Assembly (NCBI RefSeq): GCF_018873765.1
Contig: NC_057923.1
Coordinates: 57,530,593 to 57,594,592, forward strand
Reading direction: 5' to 3'
Origin: Telopea speciosissima
Lineage: Eukaryota > Streptophyta > Magnoliopsida > Proteales > Proteaceae
Length of the DNA: 64,000 nucleotides
The number at the start of each line of letters is the position of its first letter. Position 1 is the first letter of the stretch. The notes under the pieces were generated by a model. It did no database searches. It was not told where the DNA came from and saw nothing but the letters and a program-made list of their open reading frames with translations. Both the position numbers and the translations under genes were made by a program. Shown here one piece after another: positions 11,250 through 23,274 of the stretch.

Positions 11250-14200
11250 ATGCCCACCAAGAAGCTCAAGTCAGCGGCGACGATCTCCTTCACCGAGGCC
11301 AACCTTGAAGGTATAAGTTTACCTCATGACGATGCTTTAGTAGTGCAGGTAGAAATTGCGAAGAGACCCATCCACCGTGTATTGGTCGATACCGGCGCAT
11401 CCGTGGACCTTATGTCACTAGACGCATACCGACAATTTGGCTTCGGCGACGAAGCGCTCAAGCCGAAAGGCACCTCACTTCATGGGTTCTCGGGAGCTGC
11501 CACGACCATCAAGGGCTCAATCGACCTGTTGGTCACGATTGAGCAAGCTCCATGCCAGGCGACGATCCAGGTCAAATTCATGGTAGTACGGTCGGTAGTG
11601 GCTTTCAACGCCATACTCGGTCGTCCTTCATTGACCGCTCTCCAAGCCATCATCTCCCCGACTCACTTGAAGATGAAGTTCCCCAATGAGAACGGTGTCG
11701 GTGAGGTCCGAGGCAACCAGAAGAAGGCGCGGGAGTGCTATACTACTTTTGTCAAGCAAAACAAAGGCAATGTCCAAGGAATGGCAATGTGCGTCGAACA
11801 CCTCCCCGAGGATCAGCGGGATGAGCTTATCGAGAGGAGAGGATGACTCGTGGAAGACCTTACCCCATTTCATCTCAGCAAAGATGACCCAGCAAAGGTG
11901 GTCTAGCTCGGATCATTACTGAATGAAGATCAAAGAAATCACCTCAGAGCTTTCTTAAGGGCGAACGCCGATGTCTTTGCCTGGTCTGCTGCCGACATGA
12001 CGGGCATACCCAGGCATATAGCTGAACACCGGCTCCACGTAGATCCAGGTCAAAAACCAATTCAGCAGAAGAGAAGGAACTACGCACTTGATCGATAAAC
12101 CGCGATCAAAGAAGAAGTGGAGAAGCTTCGCCGATCAGGGTTCATCCGAGAAGAAAAATTCTCGACCTGGTTGGCTAACGTCGTCATGGTCCCCAAGCCG
12201 AACGGGAAGTGGAGGATGTGTGTCGACTACACCGACCTCAACAAGGCTTGTCCAAAAGATGAGTACCCGCTACCTCGAATCGACCTCTTGATCGACGCCA
12301 CGGCAGGTCATGAGATGCTGAGTTTCATGGACATGTATTCCAGCTACAACCAAATCATGATGCATGAGGAGGACGAGTCATACACGGCATTCCGAACTGA
12401 CCAAGAAAATTTTTGCTACAAGGTCATGCTGTTCGGATTAAAAAATGCCGGAGCGACATACCAGCGGCTCGTGAACTATATATTCTGCGAGCAGATCGGA
12501 AGAAACATGGAAGTCTATGTGGACGACATGTTAGTGAAGAGCTTGAAGGCCGAACACCACTTGGCCGACCTGGAAGAAGCCTTTGGCATATTGAGGAAGA
12601 ACCAAATGAAGTTGAACCCCGCCAAGTGTGCATTCGGCGTGACCTCGGGAAAGTTCCTCGGCTTCATGGTCTCTGTCAGAGGCATCGAAGCAATTCCGGC
12701 AAAAATCAGGGTCATCCAAGAGATGAGCCCTCCAAGGACGATCCGAGAAGTACAGAGGCTAAACGGACGAGTGGCGCCATTGGCACGATTCATGTCGAGA
12801 TCGGGCGATAAGTTCCTATCGTTCTTTAAGGCCCTAAAAAATATTCGAAACCCGAAGGACTTTATCTGGTCGGACGAATGCCAGGAAGCTTTTGAAGAGC
12901 TGAAGAAATATTTGGAGAACCCGCCTCTTCTCAGCCGACCCGAGCCAAAAGAGGAGCTTCAAGTTTACTTAGCCGCTACCCCTGTAGCGATCAGCGCGGT
13001 GTTGATTAGGGAAGAAAGTCAAACTCAATGACCCATATACTACATCAGCCACGTTCTTGTCGACGCCAAGACAAGATACTCCAGGTTCGAGAAAGTGGCA
13101 TTCGCTCTTGTTACCACCGCAAGGAAACTAAGGCCGTACTTCCAAGCACATCTGATCGCGGTACTGACCGACCAGCCACTCAAGAAGATATTGCACAAAC
13201 CCGATATTTCGGGACGACTGGTCACCTGGGCGGTTGAGCTGAGTAAATACGATATAAGCTATCGTCCGAGGACGGCGATAAAAGGACAAGCCCTTGCCGA
13301 CTTCATCGCCGAATGCACAGGGCCCGACCTAGAAGTCGAGGAAGAAAAAACAATAGAAGAGGTCGGGGCTACGGCTGACCCGACTTGGACCATAAATGTC
13401 GATGGCTCAAGCAACTTCGGAGGAAGCTGGGCCGGCCTGATCCTGGTAAGCCCCGAAGGGTTTCTGATCCAATATGCCCTGAGGTTCAAGTTTCCCGCCT
13501 CGAATAATGAGGCCGAGTATGAAGCCCTCCTAGTCGGACTTCGAGTCAGTAAAGCAATGGGCGTAAAGCGGTTGAAGGTGCGAGGAGACTCCCAACTCGT
13601 GGTCAACCAGGTCAATGGAGACTATGAGGCGAAAGACGAAAGGATGATAGCTTACCTGAGCCGAGCACGAGATCTGATTTCCGAACTCGAGCACTTTGAG
13701 ATAACTTGAATACCGAGAAAAGAGAATGTCGCGGCTGACTCCTTGTCAAAGTTGGTCTAGGCCAACCTCCAATATTTGAGTCGATCAGTGTACATAGAGA
13801 TCTTGGAGAAGCCCTCCTTACAAGAAGAAAGCGTAAAGCATATTGAAGAGGACGGGCCGACCTGGTTGGACCCCATTGTCAACTACTTGGAGAATGACCT
13901 GCTCCCGGAGAATCGAGACGAAGCAAGGAAGGTCAAGATCTGAGCTTCCAAATACACCATGATCGATGGAGTGCTCTAAAAAAGAGCAATCTCGGCCCCT
14001 CTTCTCCGATGCCTTGGACCGAAGGGAGTTGAGTATGCCTTGGCCGAGGTACATGAGGAAATATGCGGAAGTCACATGGGTGGCCGAGCTCTCGCATACA
14101 AGATACTTCGACAAAGATTCTATTGGCCAAGAATGCAAGAAGAGGCCATGAGGTATGTGAAGACATGCGAGAAGTGCCAGTTGTTCGTACCAATCCCGAG

Positions 14201-15095
14201 CCGACCAGCAACAAAGCTGACCTCCATGCTAAGCCCAATCCCTTTCGCTATGTGGGGAATGGATATTCTCGGAGATTTCACCCCGGCAATGGGAAACAGG
14301 AAGTACGTGGTAGTGGCCATCGATTACTTCACCAAATGGGTCGGGGCCAAGCCCCTTGCAACCATCACTGAGAAGAACATGGGGAAATTCTTCCGAGATA
14401 AGGTCATCTACTGGTTCGGACTACCAAAAGTGCTCATCACAGATAATGACACGTAATTCAATAACCCGGCCTTCCGAGAGTTCTGCGAACACTTCTACAT
14501 TGACTTCCGACCCGTCTTAGTAGCTCATCCACAAGCAAATGGACAAGTAGAAGTGTCCAATCGAACATTACTTGCCGGCATTAAGAGAAGGCTAGATGAG
14601 GCCAAAGGAAGATGGGTGGAAGAGCTCCCAAGTGTCCTATAGGCATATAGGACGACAGTAAGAACACCAACCGGGGAGAGCCCTTTTCACCTCGCTTATG
14701 GGACCGAAGCCCTCGCCCCGATCAAAATTATGGCATCGTCGTGCCGAGTGCTCAACTTCGATGAGAAGACCTATGAAGATGGACTGAGAGCCAACCTGGA
14801 CTTCCTCGACAAAGTTCGAGAAAATGCACTACTCCAGAACACGATCTACCAACAGAGGACGGCAAAGTACTATGACTCAAGAGTAAAAGAGCGACACTTC
14901 CGTCAAGGGGACCTTGTCCTCAGAAAGCTTAGCGCATCCCAGTCAAGGCAGCAAGAAAAGTTAGCACCAAACTGGGAAGGCCCGTACATAGTCTCCAAGC
15001 AAATTCACCCCGGGACATATCGCTTGCAGACTCTGGGGGGCAAGAAGGTACCGAGACCTTGGAACTCAGAAAATTTGAAGAAATTTTTTCAATAA
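11250..15095 (+). pseudogene. pol: pol region: protease, RT, RNase H, archaeal-type RNase H, integrase
   Basis: The frame continues unshifted from gag. An aspartic protease with VLVDTGASVDLM lies at about 11380. Reverse transcriptase (12117-13028) has FSTWLANVVMV, CVDYTDLNKACPKDEYPLP, MLFGLKNAGATYQ and the catalytic YVDDMLVKS. A Gypsy-type RNase H follows (12940-13320). A second, archaeal-type RNase H (13390-13700) has NVDGSSN, SNNEAEYEALL and RGDSQLVV, and defines the Tat group. Integrase (14040-15090) has its His/Cys head, MDIL...D, ITDND and a glutamate in HPQANGQVEVSN, then a RQGDLVLRK C-terminal domain. Internal stops are at 11844, 11904, 12096, 13029, 13707, 13758, 13941, 13977, 14454 and 14640; no frameshift was found. 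The last codon before the natural TAA is at 15092. Confidence 0.93.
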
Positions 15096-15186
15096 CTGAG
15101 CATGCTTGTATTCGGCTTCAGCCTCGACGTTTGATTCAATTAAATAAAGTCTTTCTCCACCACTTAACGTATTTGTAAGCTCCTAA

Positions 15187-15695
15187 ATCAAAGTCGTAAG
15201 ACCGGTCCTTATAGACCTGGCCGACCTCGAAGACTGACCCTTATAGGCCGGCAACCAAGTCGTAAGACCGGTCCTCATAGACCTGGCCGACCTCGAAGAC
15301 CGACCCTCATAGGTCGTTAACCAAGTCGTAAGACCAGTCCTCATAGACCTGGCCGACCTTAAAGACTGGCCCTCATAGGTCGGCAGCAGAGTCGTAAGAC
15401 CGGTCCTCATAGACCTGGCCAACCTCGAAGACCGACCCTCATAGGTCGAAAACCAAGTCGTAAGACCGGTCCTTATAGACCTGGCCGACCTAAAAAATCG
15501 GCCCTCATAGGTCGACAGCAAAGTCTTAAGACCAGTCCTCATAGACCTGGCCGACCTCAAAGACCGGCCCTCATAGGTCGGCAACCAAGTCGTAAGACTG
15601 GTCCTCATAGACCTGGCCGACCTCAAAGACCGGCCCTCATAGGTCGACAACCAAGTCGTAAGACCGGTCCTCATAGACCTGGCCGACCTCTCAAG
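15187..15695. repeat. 66-bp tandem array, eight units
   Basis: The word gtcgtaagacc recurs at 15193, 15259, 15325, 15391, 15457, 15523 (gtcttaag), 15589 and 15655, an exact 66-base spacing. Each unit also holds two diverged inverted words, 'tagacctggccgacct' and 'aggtcggc'. Because 66 is a multiple of three the minus strand stays open as a 22-residue repeat, but it has no ATG context or family match. I treat it as a spacer minisatellite of the Gypsy element, not a gene. Confidence 0.88.
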
Positions 15696-16122
15696 AGCAA
15701 ACTCCCCCCTTGGTCGAGCCTAACAAAGTTTGAAACTAAGCTAAGGCATTACCGCTCGGCCACGCATCCGCTTATATGATAGCCTGTCCAATCGGATCGA
15801 TGGAAATGACGAATTAACTAACCAAAGCGAAAATCACCTTGACCTCGGGCATGGCATGGTCGAGCCGCCGACCACGTGAAGCATGGGTAAAAAATAGACA
15901 AGTCCCTAAGCTCGGCTAGCGGAACGACTCGGCAGTTTGGCCACAACCTCAAATGGAACAACGTACACAAGGAAGAGAAGGTTAAGAGTGCTGAGCTAAA
16001 ACACTTGGACAAATTCTGGCAAAAATAGATTTTTTATTCAGTACAGGCCAACTGCTCAGCATGATTACAATGAGGGCAGTTCGATCACCCAAAAAAAAAA
16101 AAAAAACAAAAACAACAAATTT

Positions 16123-18425
16123 TTACATCTCAATCTCCTCGGCGGTGGACTTGGAGGCGACCTCAACAACATCTGCAGTGGTAGGCTCGGCAAGGGGGTC
16201 TTGGGGTTCAGCGTCAAAGACGAAGAGGTCGGTCCGTGTAGGTTCCTCAATGGGCAGAGCCTGGGTGACCTCGGCTCCCTCCTCATCTCCCAGCTCCCCG
16301 GTAAAAGTAGTAGTGTCATCGTCAAAACGAGAGAGATTGAGATCGGGATAGACCGCCCTGATCTCGGCCAAGAGATCAGCCTAGCCTGCCTCAAAACCTT
16401 CGGCATAGGGAGGCTTCCTAATCTCATGGTACACATCAGCGTACTCCTTCAATTGGAGATAGTCGCTGATCGCCTCATCCCGAGCCAGGGCCAGGTCTTC
16501 CTTGGCCTTCTCCCTCGCCTCGGCGAGCTGAGCCTACTGAGCCCGGACCTTCTCTTTCTACCTGATCACCTCGGCATTAGAGCTCTCCACCTTGGCCTCG
16601 GCCGCAGTAAGCTTCTCTTGGGTCTCCCGACGCCTCTGAACGGCATCCTGGGCATCCTGGTAGGCTTTCTTGCATTGGACGCCCAAGGAGTGGTTCTCGG
16701 TCAAGAGCCGCTTAAAGCGAAGCATAGTCTCCACTGCCTTAGCGAAGCCCTGCAAAAAAGCATGAGAAAAAATCAGGACAGATTACACAGGGCGGATCTA
16801 ATCATAAGAGCCGAGCATAAAACTTACCATGTTGAAATCCTGAAACAGGGTGGAGAGGAGCTCGGGGTCTGACAGCGCCTCGAGTTTCTCCCTGTCGACC
16901 GGGAGCCGACCCGCATCCAGCCATTCCTTGGCATGCGCAGCTGACGTCAATGCCGAGTCCCCTGGGAAGAGGCGCCAGGTCGGCCTCACCGGAACGTTGC
17001 TGGCCGAGGCCCTCCCCAAGACATAGCGGGAAATGTTGGGGGGAGAAGCCACTGGCGGAAGACCACCACTCGTCAGATTGACCGAGAGCTTCTGACGTTT
17101 GGCCTCTTTCGGCGGGCTCCTCTCGCCTTTTCGGCCGTTCCCTTTCCTCGGAGACCCCACTAGGCCCGTACTCTTTTCGGCCTCAAGGCCGACCACAGCG
17201 TCGGGCGGGCTGGGCAACACGGCCTTGCCCTTGGGGGCCTTGGAGGACTCGCCCTGGGACTTCTTCTCTGCATTTTTCTTCCTTCGGTTTGCAAGGGTCT
17301 CGGCCCTTAGCTGAGCTGTATCCATAGGGGGAATATGGCCGACCACTGCAAGAAAAACCAAACATCAAAAACAAATTAAAAAAGAAATGAAGACTAACTA
17401 AAGAGGTTAGCTCGGGAACGAAAACGGGCTTGGCTCGGGCTCCTACCAGGGGTCATGTGCCACCTTTGAAGAAACCCCTCGTCCTGAAGCCAAAGAACGT
17501 CAAAGGGCGGATGCTGGGGGATTAGATCAAGCAAGGTCAGCTCATTCTCGGTTAGGGGCAATACCCTATTGACGTAGTTCAAGTTCATCTCCTTCCACTC
17601 GGTTCGGAGAGGGTTATTTGGAATGGAAGCAAAGAAAAAATGAGGCTTCCAATACTTATTGAAGGTCGGCGTGCCGACCAAAAATTTGTGGCTGCCCAGG
17701 GCCGCACTCTTCCCAGATCGGTGACTGAAGTAGTACCACCCCTTCTCTGGAGACTTCTTCAAGAAAAAGAGCTGAGAGAAAAGCGCCACGCTTGCACCTC
17801 GGCCCATCTCTCAAAATAGGGCGTAGAAGCCGTACACGGCCAGCCAAGAGTTCGGCACCAGCTGACTAGGGGCCAGGTGGAAGTGGTCTAAGATCTGGTC
17901 CACCAAGCCGAGGATGGGGAGCCTGAACGCGTACTTGAAAGGCGTCTTGTATAAAGCCACCTCACCAGGCTTGATGAAGCAGGCCATCTCCCCGGGGTTA
18001 GGAGCTCGTAGCTGAATGTCCTCGGGGATGGCATAGGTCGTCCTCAGATAGTCGAGGTCGGCATCCGTGATCGTGGTCGAAACGGTGCAGACACTCCCTT
18101 CTTCAAGCTCAGGGGCGTAAGCGGACGAGCTGACCGAGCCAACCCCCACTTCGGACGAATCTCCCTTACTTGACTCCTCATCGGATGAGGACGACCCAGA
18201 GTTCTTGGCTCGGTCTGCGGTGATTGGTTGGGTCGTGTGGTAGAACTCCAGGAGCAACGGAGGCTCGGTCACCTCGGTCTGACGAGGCTCCACTACATCG
18301 GGCTCATCCGAAGTCGAGCCCAACAGGTCTATAGTGGGAGAACGAGCGGGGAGCTCTCAGCTCGGACTATCGCCCTCAGCCACCCAGGCGAACAGCTCGT
18401 CCATGGGACTACTACCAACTGACAT
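16123..18425 (-). pseudogene. Antisense spliced gene in the Gypsy element, Transposase_28 ('putative gypsy type transposon') type
   Basis: On the strand opposite gag-pol, three exons (18425-17447, 17345-16828, 16749-16123) join in phase through two GT-AG introns of about 101 and 78 bp. Together they make 708 codons from ATG to TAG. Exon 1 encodes an acidic Ser-rich N-terminus, then a globular domain with PGEMACFIKPGEVALYKT and PSQLVPNSWLAVYGFYALF. These are the signature segments of the plant Transposase_28 family. Exon 2 is basic and Lys-rich. Exon 3 is a heptad-like coiled coil (RRRETQEKLTAAEAKVESSN) with an acidic tail. Five in-frame stops (18359, 17813, 16560, about 16536 and 16383) fit CGA-to-TGA or CAG-to-TAG, and no frameshift was seen. 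A TATA-like ttataaatag lies about 180 bases upstream (18602-18611). Its function is unknown; similar antisense ORFs are known in Tat elements. Confidence 0.82.
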
Positions 18426-18852
18426 ACTGGTCGGAGAAGACTTACTGGTTGAAAAAGAGCTAAGGATGGGCTGAGCGCGAATGAAGCGAAGGCCGAGCTG
18501 ATCACGAACCAGAAAGCACCGAGCGCTACAGAGCTGAAGAATCCGAGCTTGTCGAGAAGTCAATAACTTGGAGCAGTGAAGAATGAATAGTTAAGAGTCG
18601 CCTATTTATAACTCTTGGGTTGAACTGATCCAACGGCCTTGTAGAACTCAGCATAATTCAATGGCCCAGATCAAAGGACGTTTCGAATTCCCGAGCCTGC
18701 CATAATGACTCTGCTGATGTGACACTGACGCCCAACCGTCAGACCATGCAACGTCAAATCCACAGCAAAAAATAAGCTCGGCTCGACCACAAAAATCTTC
18801 CAGACAAGCAGACCTGGAAACTTCACTCATCAGTGCCGAGCCGACCCCTGAT

Positions 18853-18867
18853 GAGTGGGGGGGCCTG
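18853..18867 (+). other. Polypurine tract of the Gypsy element
   Basis: gagtggggggg followed by cctg directly abuts the 3' LTR, the expected position of the plus-strand primer. Confidence 0.75.
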
Positions 18868-19619
18868 TGATGAGGCAGAAAACACCCCACCTATCAGAGG
18901 CTGCCACATGGCCGACCTGACCTCAGTCCGAGAACCGAATTGAGCCGAGCAGGAAACCAGGCTGACCCCGTCTCCGATAAGTCACCTGACAGAGCCAGAC
19001 TCGCTCAAGCTAGCCGGTGTCTGAGGCCGAGCTCATACAGGTCAGCCATAAACTCCTGGCCGAGCTTACTACCGAGACCAACCTCTCGGGCCGACCTCCC
19101 AGGCAGAGGTGACAGCCAAGGCCGACCTACCATGCCGCCCTCATAAGCCGACCTCTGAGGCCGAGCCCTCCTCCACTGAAGCTGCCATAGCGCCCCACCG
19201 GGGATCTCCGGGCCACGTCAGCGCATCCCAAGAATCACGGGATAAGGATTGAACCACGATCCCAGCGCAACACGGAATCACACCCTACATGGACTCACAC
19301 CCTACATGGACTCTTACCTTAATAAGAGCCCGACCCCAAAATAGCTCTCCACTCCGCTCTACGATAGAGAACCTTCCGAAAGAAGGACTCCTATCATACT
19401 AGGACTCTCCCAACCGCCTCATCTCATCCTCACTCTATAAATACCCAGGTATGGAGCACCATTCCTCAGCTTGCTTTCACTACGCTATTGTACTGGTGAT
19501 CTAACTTTAGGATCGGAGAGTCCTAGGCCGGAGCCACATCGGCTCTCTTTTGCTCATCACTTGGTCTTTGCAGGCTCATCTGTGGGCGAACCAAGCATCG
19601 GAGATTTCCACATGCAACA
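18868..19619 (+). repeat. 3' LTR of the Gypsy element
   Basis: 752 bp, TGATG...CAACA, with a TATA box at 19436-19443. It carries its own short duplication (acaccctacatggact twice near 19280-19315) that the 5' LTR lacks, plus scattered base changes. The two LTRs have therefore diverged since insertion. Confidence 0.92.
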
Positions 19620-19624
19620 GTCGG

Positions 19625-21962
19625 ATAGACAACTCATCCTCTAGATTTGTCATATGTTAAGTTTAATAGCTTAATTCAATCAAATACCCTCTTATAGATG
19701 CCTTCGGTAGTTGAACCTACGGGTGTCAACCGGTCGGACCTAATCGAGTTTCACCAAGTGCAAAACCTACACCGTGACCGCCCGTTTAGCTAATCAGATC
19801 GGGCCTAGACGAGCTCGGTTGGGCTCGATCGATCTTAAGTTATAATCGGACCTTAACCGGGTTGTGGGCTTGTTTCTTAACCGAGTCTTAATAGATTAAT
19901 GTCAAATTTGCAATTTGGTGAGCTAGAAGGTAAAATGGAATTTGAATTTACAATGTTTCAGATCTTAAATCTCTTTAATGCTAACTTGCTGGCATTTACT
20001 TTTATTGATTAATACAGTTAAATTAATTATGGTAAAGAATAATGGTGAAGGCTGGATCTCCGCATCTTGATTGGTTTAGAGTTCGGTGCTCTTGTCCCAC
20101 TTGCAAAACACCTCAGAAAAAATCCTGAATTACGGATCTCAATTACTCAATACTACTAATGATGTTAACTATAATATACAATAGAGAAACAACATTTAAT
20201 AGTGAGAAAATCTCATATGTATTGTAACTAAAATGGTGCAAATTCACAAGGTTTCAAAACCAGCAAATAGGCCGGGCTTTAATCGGGCAGGCTAGACTAG
20301 GTTCATAATCAGTTGGTTTGATCGGGCGCCCAATGGGCTAGAACCCCACATCAGGAATGAACGATTACTAAACATGTCAGGCTTAAGCCCGACACATTTA
20401 GTAATCAAGCGATCCATGCCGGGCTTTATACAAGCTTATCCTCAAAAGTCAAATAGCAAGCTTAACCTCTAAACTAAGAACATCTAGAAGGTAGAATATA
20501 CAAGTTTAAAGCTCAGTATTATGATTCTCAAAAACCCTTTAAACCAAGACTACAAGATGTGCAAATTGAACCCAAGAGTCATTGAAACTCCCCTAAACCT
20601 CGCTTAAATAGAGAAGGAATGGCCAAAAGAGTTTTTAATGACTCTGTTTTTATGGAGTCGGTCGACTACCTAATGGGCCGGTCAACCCCTAGGACTAACC
20701 ATCCGGCTTTTGGGCAAATCAGATATCATCTGGTTGGCCTTTTCTGGACCAGAACAGGTTGATTTTGTACCATTTGACTCATGTATTATTTGGTCAATTT
20801 CCCTCCTAGTCAAGTATACCAATATTAGTCCAAGTGCTTCTCCTATGATCATTGCTCAAGGTCTCCCGTTCGTAGGGTATACCAATTTGGTCTTTTTGGT
20901 GATCGAGTCTAATTGGTTTAAGAGCCAATGGGAGAATCATTACAATTCACTAATTACAAAGTTATTACAAGTGGGAGGAGGCCTAAGAAAGCTGAAGGTC
21001 CTTAGTTTAACTCCACCTCCCCCCTTGGGGCCAGCTACCTGAGAGGAAATTTCCTGGTGAACATGGGGGATCCAGTATCTCCTGGTTTGTGTGTGTTGCA
21101 GGATCGTGCACGAGCCTTGGGGGAATTAGTCTGCCAAAGATTGGACACCTCCAGTTCCCAAAAAACAAAAAAAAAAGAGAATATTTCAAGTCTGTAAACT
21201 AATCCTAAGTCTTCAATATGCCGATGTAGATATTCGTCTAAGTGAGCTCTTAGAGCATTCCATATTGGTCTTACTGAAGTGAAGCTTGAGTCTTCCCCTT
21301 GGCTTCTCAACTTCATGGTACTAATGACGTCAAAGATTTATCTTGATCTTTCAATTTGCGAAACTTGCTTTATTACTTCATCTACTTGTTTGGGCTTGTC
21401 TTCCATGCAACTTCATGACGCTTGAGAGAATTCTAATTGATCATTTAAACTTAGAATTTTCATAAAAAACACTAGTTAGTAATAATCACCGAAAACATAA
21501 TCATAAGATAATATCTCAACGCACTATCATATTTTGGATTTTCAAAGTTTTGTTATGCCATATGAAAAACTCCAACTAAACTAAAACTTGACATGTGATG
21601 GATAAGGAACCTAGGGGTCTACCTATCTAAAGAATTTGGGCCCCATCTAATTTGACACATGGTAGTACTTGACATTTAAAGTGAGCACGTGGGGACCAAG
21701 CTCGTCTGATACATCCAATAAAAATATAAGAAGCATATGAAATGAACTTTTACAACTCTTAGGATCAATTTTATAAAAGAAATAATAATAAGGGAGAAGG
21801 TTTTCTATGCCACCAATACGAGGAATCTCTCATGCCACCCCAATCATGGAACAGAAAAAGGTTTTGTCAATAGGGGGACCAGCATCATAGGAAGGATAGA
21901 TAAAGTGTGAGTGTGAATTCCACTTTGTAAGGATGTGAGAAGGGTGGTAAAGATTCCTATAT
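19625..21962. other. Gene-free region with degenerate repeats
   Basis: Segments at 19715-19870 and 20250-20400 (gggtgtcaaccggtcggacc; gggctttaatcgggcaggct) look like hAT subterminal repeats, but no matching TSD was found. A stretch at 21000-21180 ending in an A-rich tail could be a short retroposon end. No host exon was recognised. Confidence 0.35.
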
Positions 21963-21971
21963 TATTTTTTT

Positions 21972-22140
21972 GGGAAAAAGTTCTCCGTCCGGGAGTGTGG
22001 CCTATGCCAGCACTCCCATGAGTCTATCTCTCTCTTCTTAATGTGAAAAGACACCTCTATCCCCTTATTTTAAGGAGGAGAGAGATAGACACATGGGAGT
22101 GCTGGCGTAGGCCACACTCCCGTATAGAAAACTGCTTTCC
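21972..22140. mobile_element. Foldback/Mutator-type MITE, 169 bp
   Basis: Two arms of about 60 bp are near-perfect inverted copies: cgggagtgtggcctatgcca on the left, and tggcgtaggccacactcccg on the right, which is its reverse complement with one change. The flanks are a 9-bp direct repeat, tattttttt, at 21963-21971 and 22141-22149; its low complexity weakens it as a TSD. The terminal 'ggaaa.agtt.tc' resembles the MITEs at 1003 and 61201. Class is inferred from the 9-bp duplication. Confidence 0.75.
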
Positions 22141-22142
22141 TA

Positions 22143-22217
22143 TTTTTTTATTTTTATGAAAGTGTATTCACACAAATCACACACCACTTCCAAAAGATTA
22201 ACCGAATTTTAAGATCC
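22143..22217. repeat. Dispersed 75-bp repeat, copy 1
   Basis: The segment running tttttatttttatgaaagtg to ccaaaagattaaccg recurs with a few changes at about 22859-22930. No coding content. It may be a relic of an element whose other parts are gone. Confidence 0.55.
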
Positions 22218-22858
22218 CTTCATTATTGGCATGATGATCTTTTCCCAAAATAATGAAAATAAGGAAAGATCAGTCCTAGTAATGCACTAATGCCACATGA
22301 CCCTCTTAGTAGACATAATAAATATATATTTCTCAAAAGTAGGGATGTGTTAGTAATTTGATAGAATTGTAATCTTTCACAGGGGAGCAACCGGGTTGGC
22401 CAGGACTGTGTCGGGTGTTTTAAAATCTCAGTCCAACCCTAGTTCCTCTTAACAAAGCCCAGCCAAACCCAGCCCGAGATCGGACTGGAATATCTCAACC
22501 CAAGCCTAGCCCTATCTGGTTCAACCCAACCCAACTCGGCCCTGATTGACCCTGAAATCTCCTATGTATGATGTACTTAAATATTGGGAGTGTCTAAATG
22601 ACACCTCTACAGGTGTATTTAGAACTTGACACTCATTTAATTTATTTTCTTTTTTTTTTGGTTTCGTCGGGCCAAACCTGCACCCCTTCCTCCACCTCAA
22701 CTCTTTCTTCTTCTTTGATTAATCCTAGTTTTCTACAAGTATAACAATGACACCACACATAGTGGCATAACATTGCAACACTCACCAGCAATCTGCTAAG
22801 ACTCATTGACTCAAAGTTAACTCACCAATGGTGTCACGAAAATGATCCCTTTCTTTAG

Positions 22859-22930
22859 TTTTTTTATTTTTATGAAAATGTAATCACACAAACCACACAC
22901 CAATCCCAAAAGATTAACCAACTTTTAGGA
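22859..22930. repeat. Dispersed 75-bp repeat, copy 2
   Basis: The second copy of the segment at 22143-22217, same orientation, with substitutions such as cacacaaaccacacaccaat. It lies beside two copies of 'atccctttctttagtt'. Confidence 0.55.
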
Positions 22931-23274
22931 TCGTGGAATGGATCCCTTTCTTTAGTTGCTTTTTATTCTCTATGTACTCTCTCTCCCCCTTTTCTTTGGT
23001 GTTACATGTCCCTTTACTTTCTGGTGGTCTGTATAATTCTAACAAATTTTTTTATAAAATTTTCACTTTTGGGTTTAGTGGCTCCCAATGTTAAGTTTGG
23101 ACCATAATTTTAAGATTAAGGATTCATTATTTATATCACAAGGTTTAGGGTTTCATGATTAAGGATTGAGATGTAGGGTTTAATTGTTATATGTTTGTTC
23201 TTTGTTCTCTGAAAATTTTAAGATTAAGAATTCACGTAACCATCATTTACGTGGTACTTTAGGAATTGCAGTAC

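Larger units (their letters stand above)
8147..19619 (+). mobile_element. Tat-lineage Ty3/Gypsy LTR retrotransposon, 11.5 kb, complete but inactive
   Basis: Bounded by direct LTRs (8147-8983 and 18868-19619) that start TGATG and end CAACA, with a perfect 5-bp target duplication GTCGG at 8142-8146 and 19620-19624. In order it carries a primer-binding site, gag, protease, reverse transcriptase, two RNase H domains and integrase, all on the plus strand. These are followed by a 66-bp tandem array, an antisense spliced gene and a polypurine tract. The second, archaeal-type RNase H and the antisense Transposase_28-type gene point to the Tat group (RIRE2/Grande/Ogre relatives). At least 15 in-frame stops in gag-pol make it non-autonomous. 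Confidence 0.93.

Noticed and set aside
15183..15674. A 163-codon minus-strand frame of 22-residue repeats
   Set aside because: Results from the 66-bp tandem DNA array being a multiple of three; no start context or family.
15187..15695. CRISPR-like spacing in the tandem array
   Set aside because: Units are contiguous repeats without unique spacers, in a plant retrotransposon.
19715..20697. Possible hAT element with gggtgtcaaccgg and ggtcaacccctag ends
   Set aside because: The ends are only roughly inverse and the flanks do not form an 8-bp duplication.
21000..21180. Possible SINE or LINE tail ending in an A-rich run
   Set aside because: No promoter boxes or target duplication could be identified.
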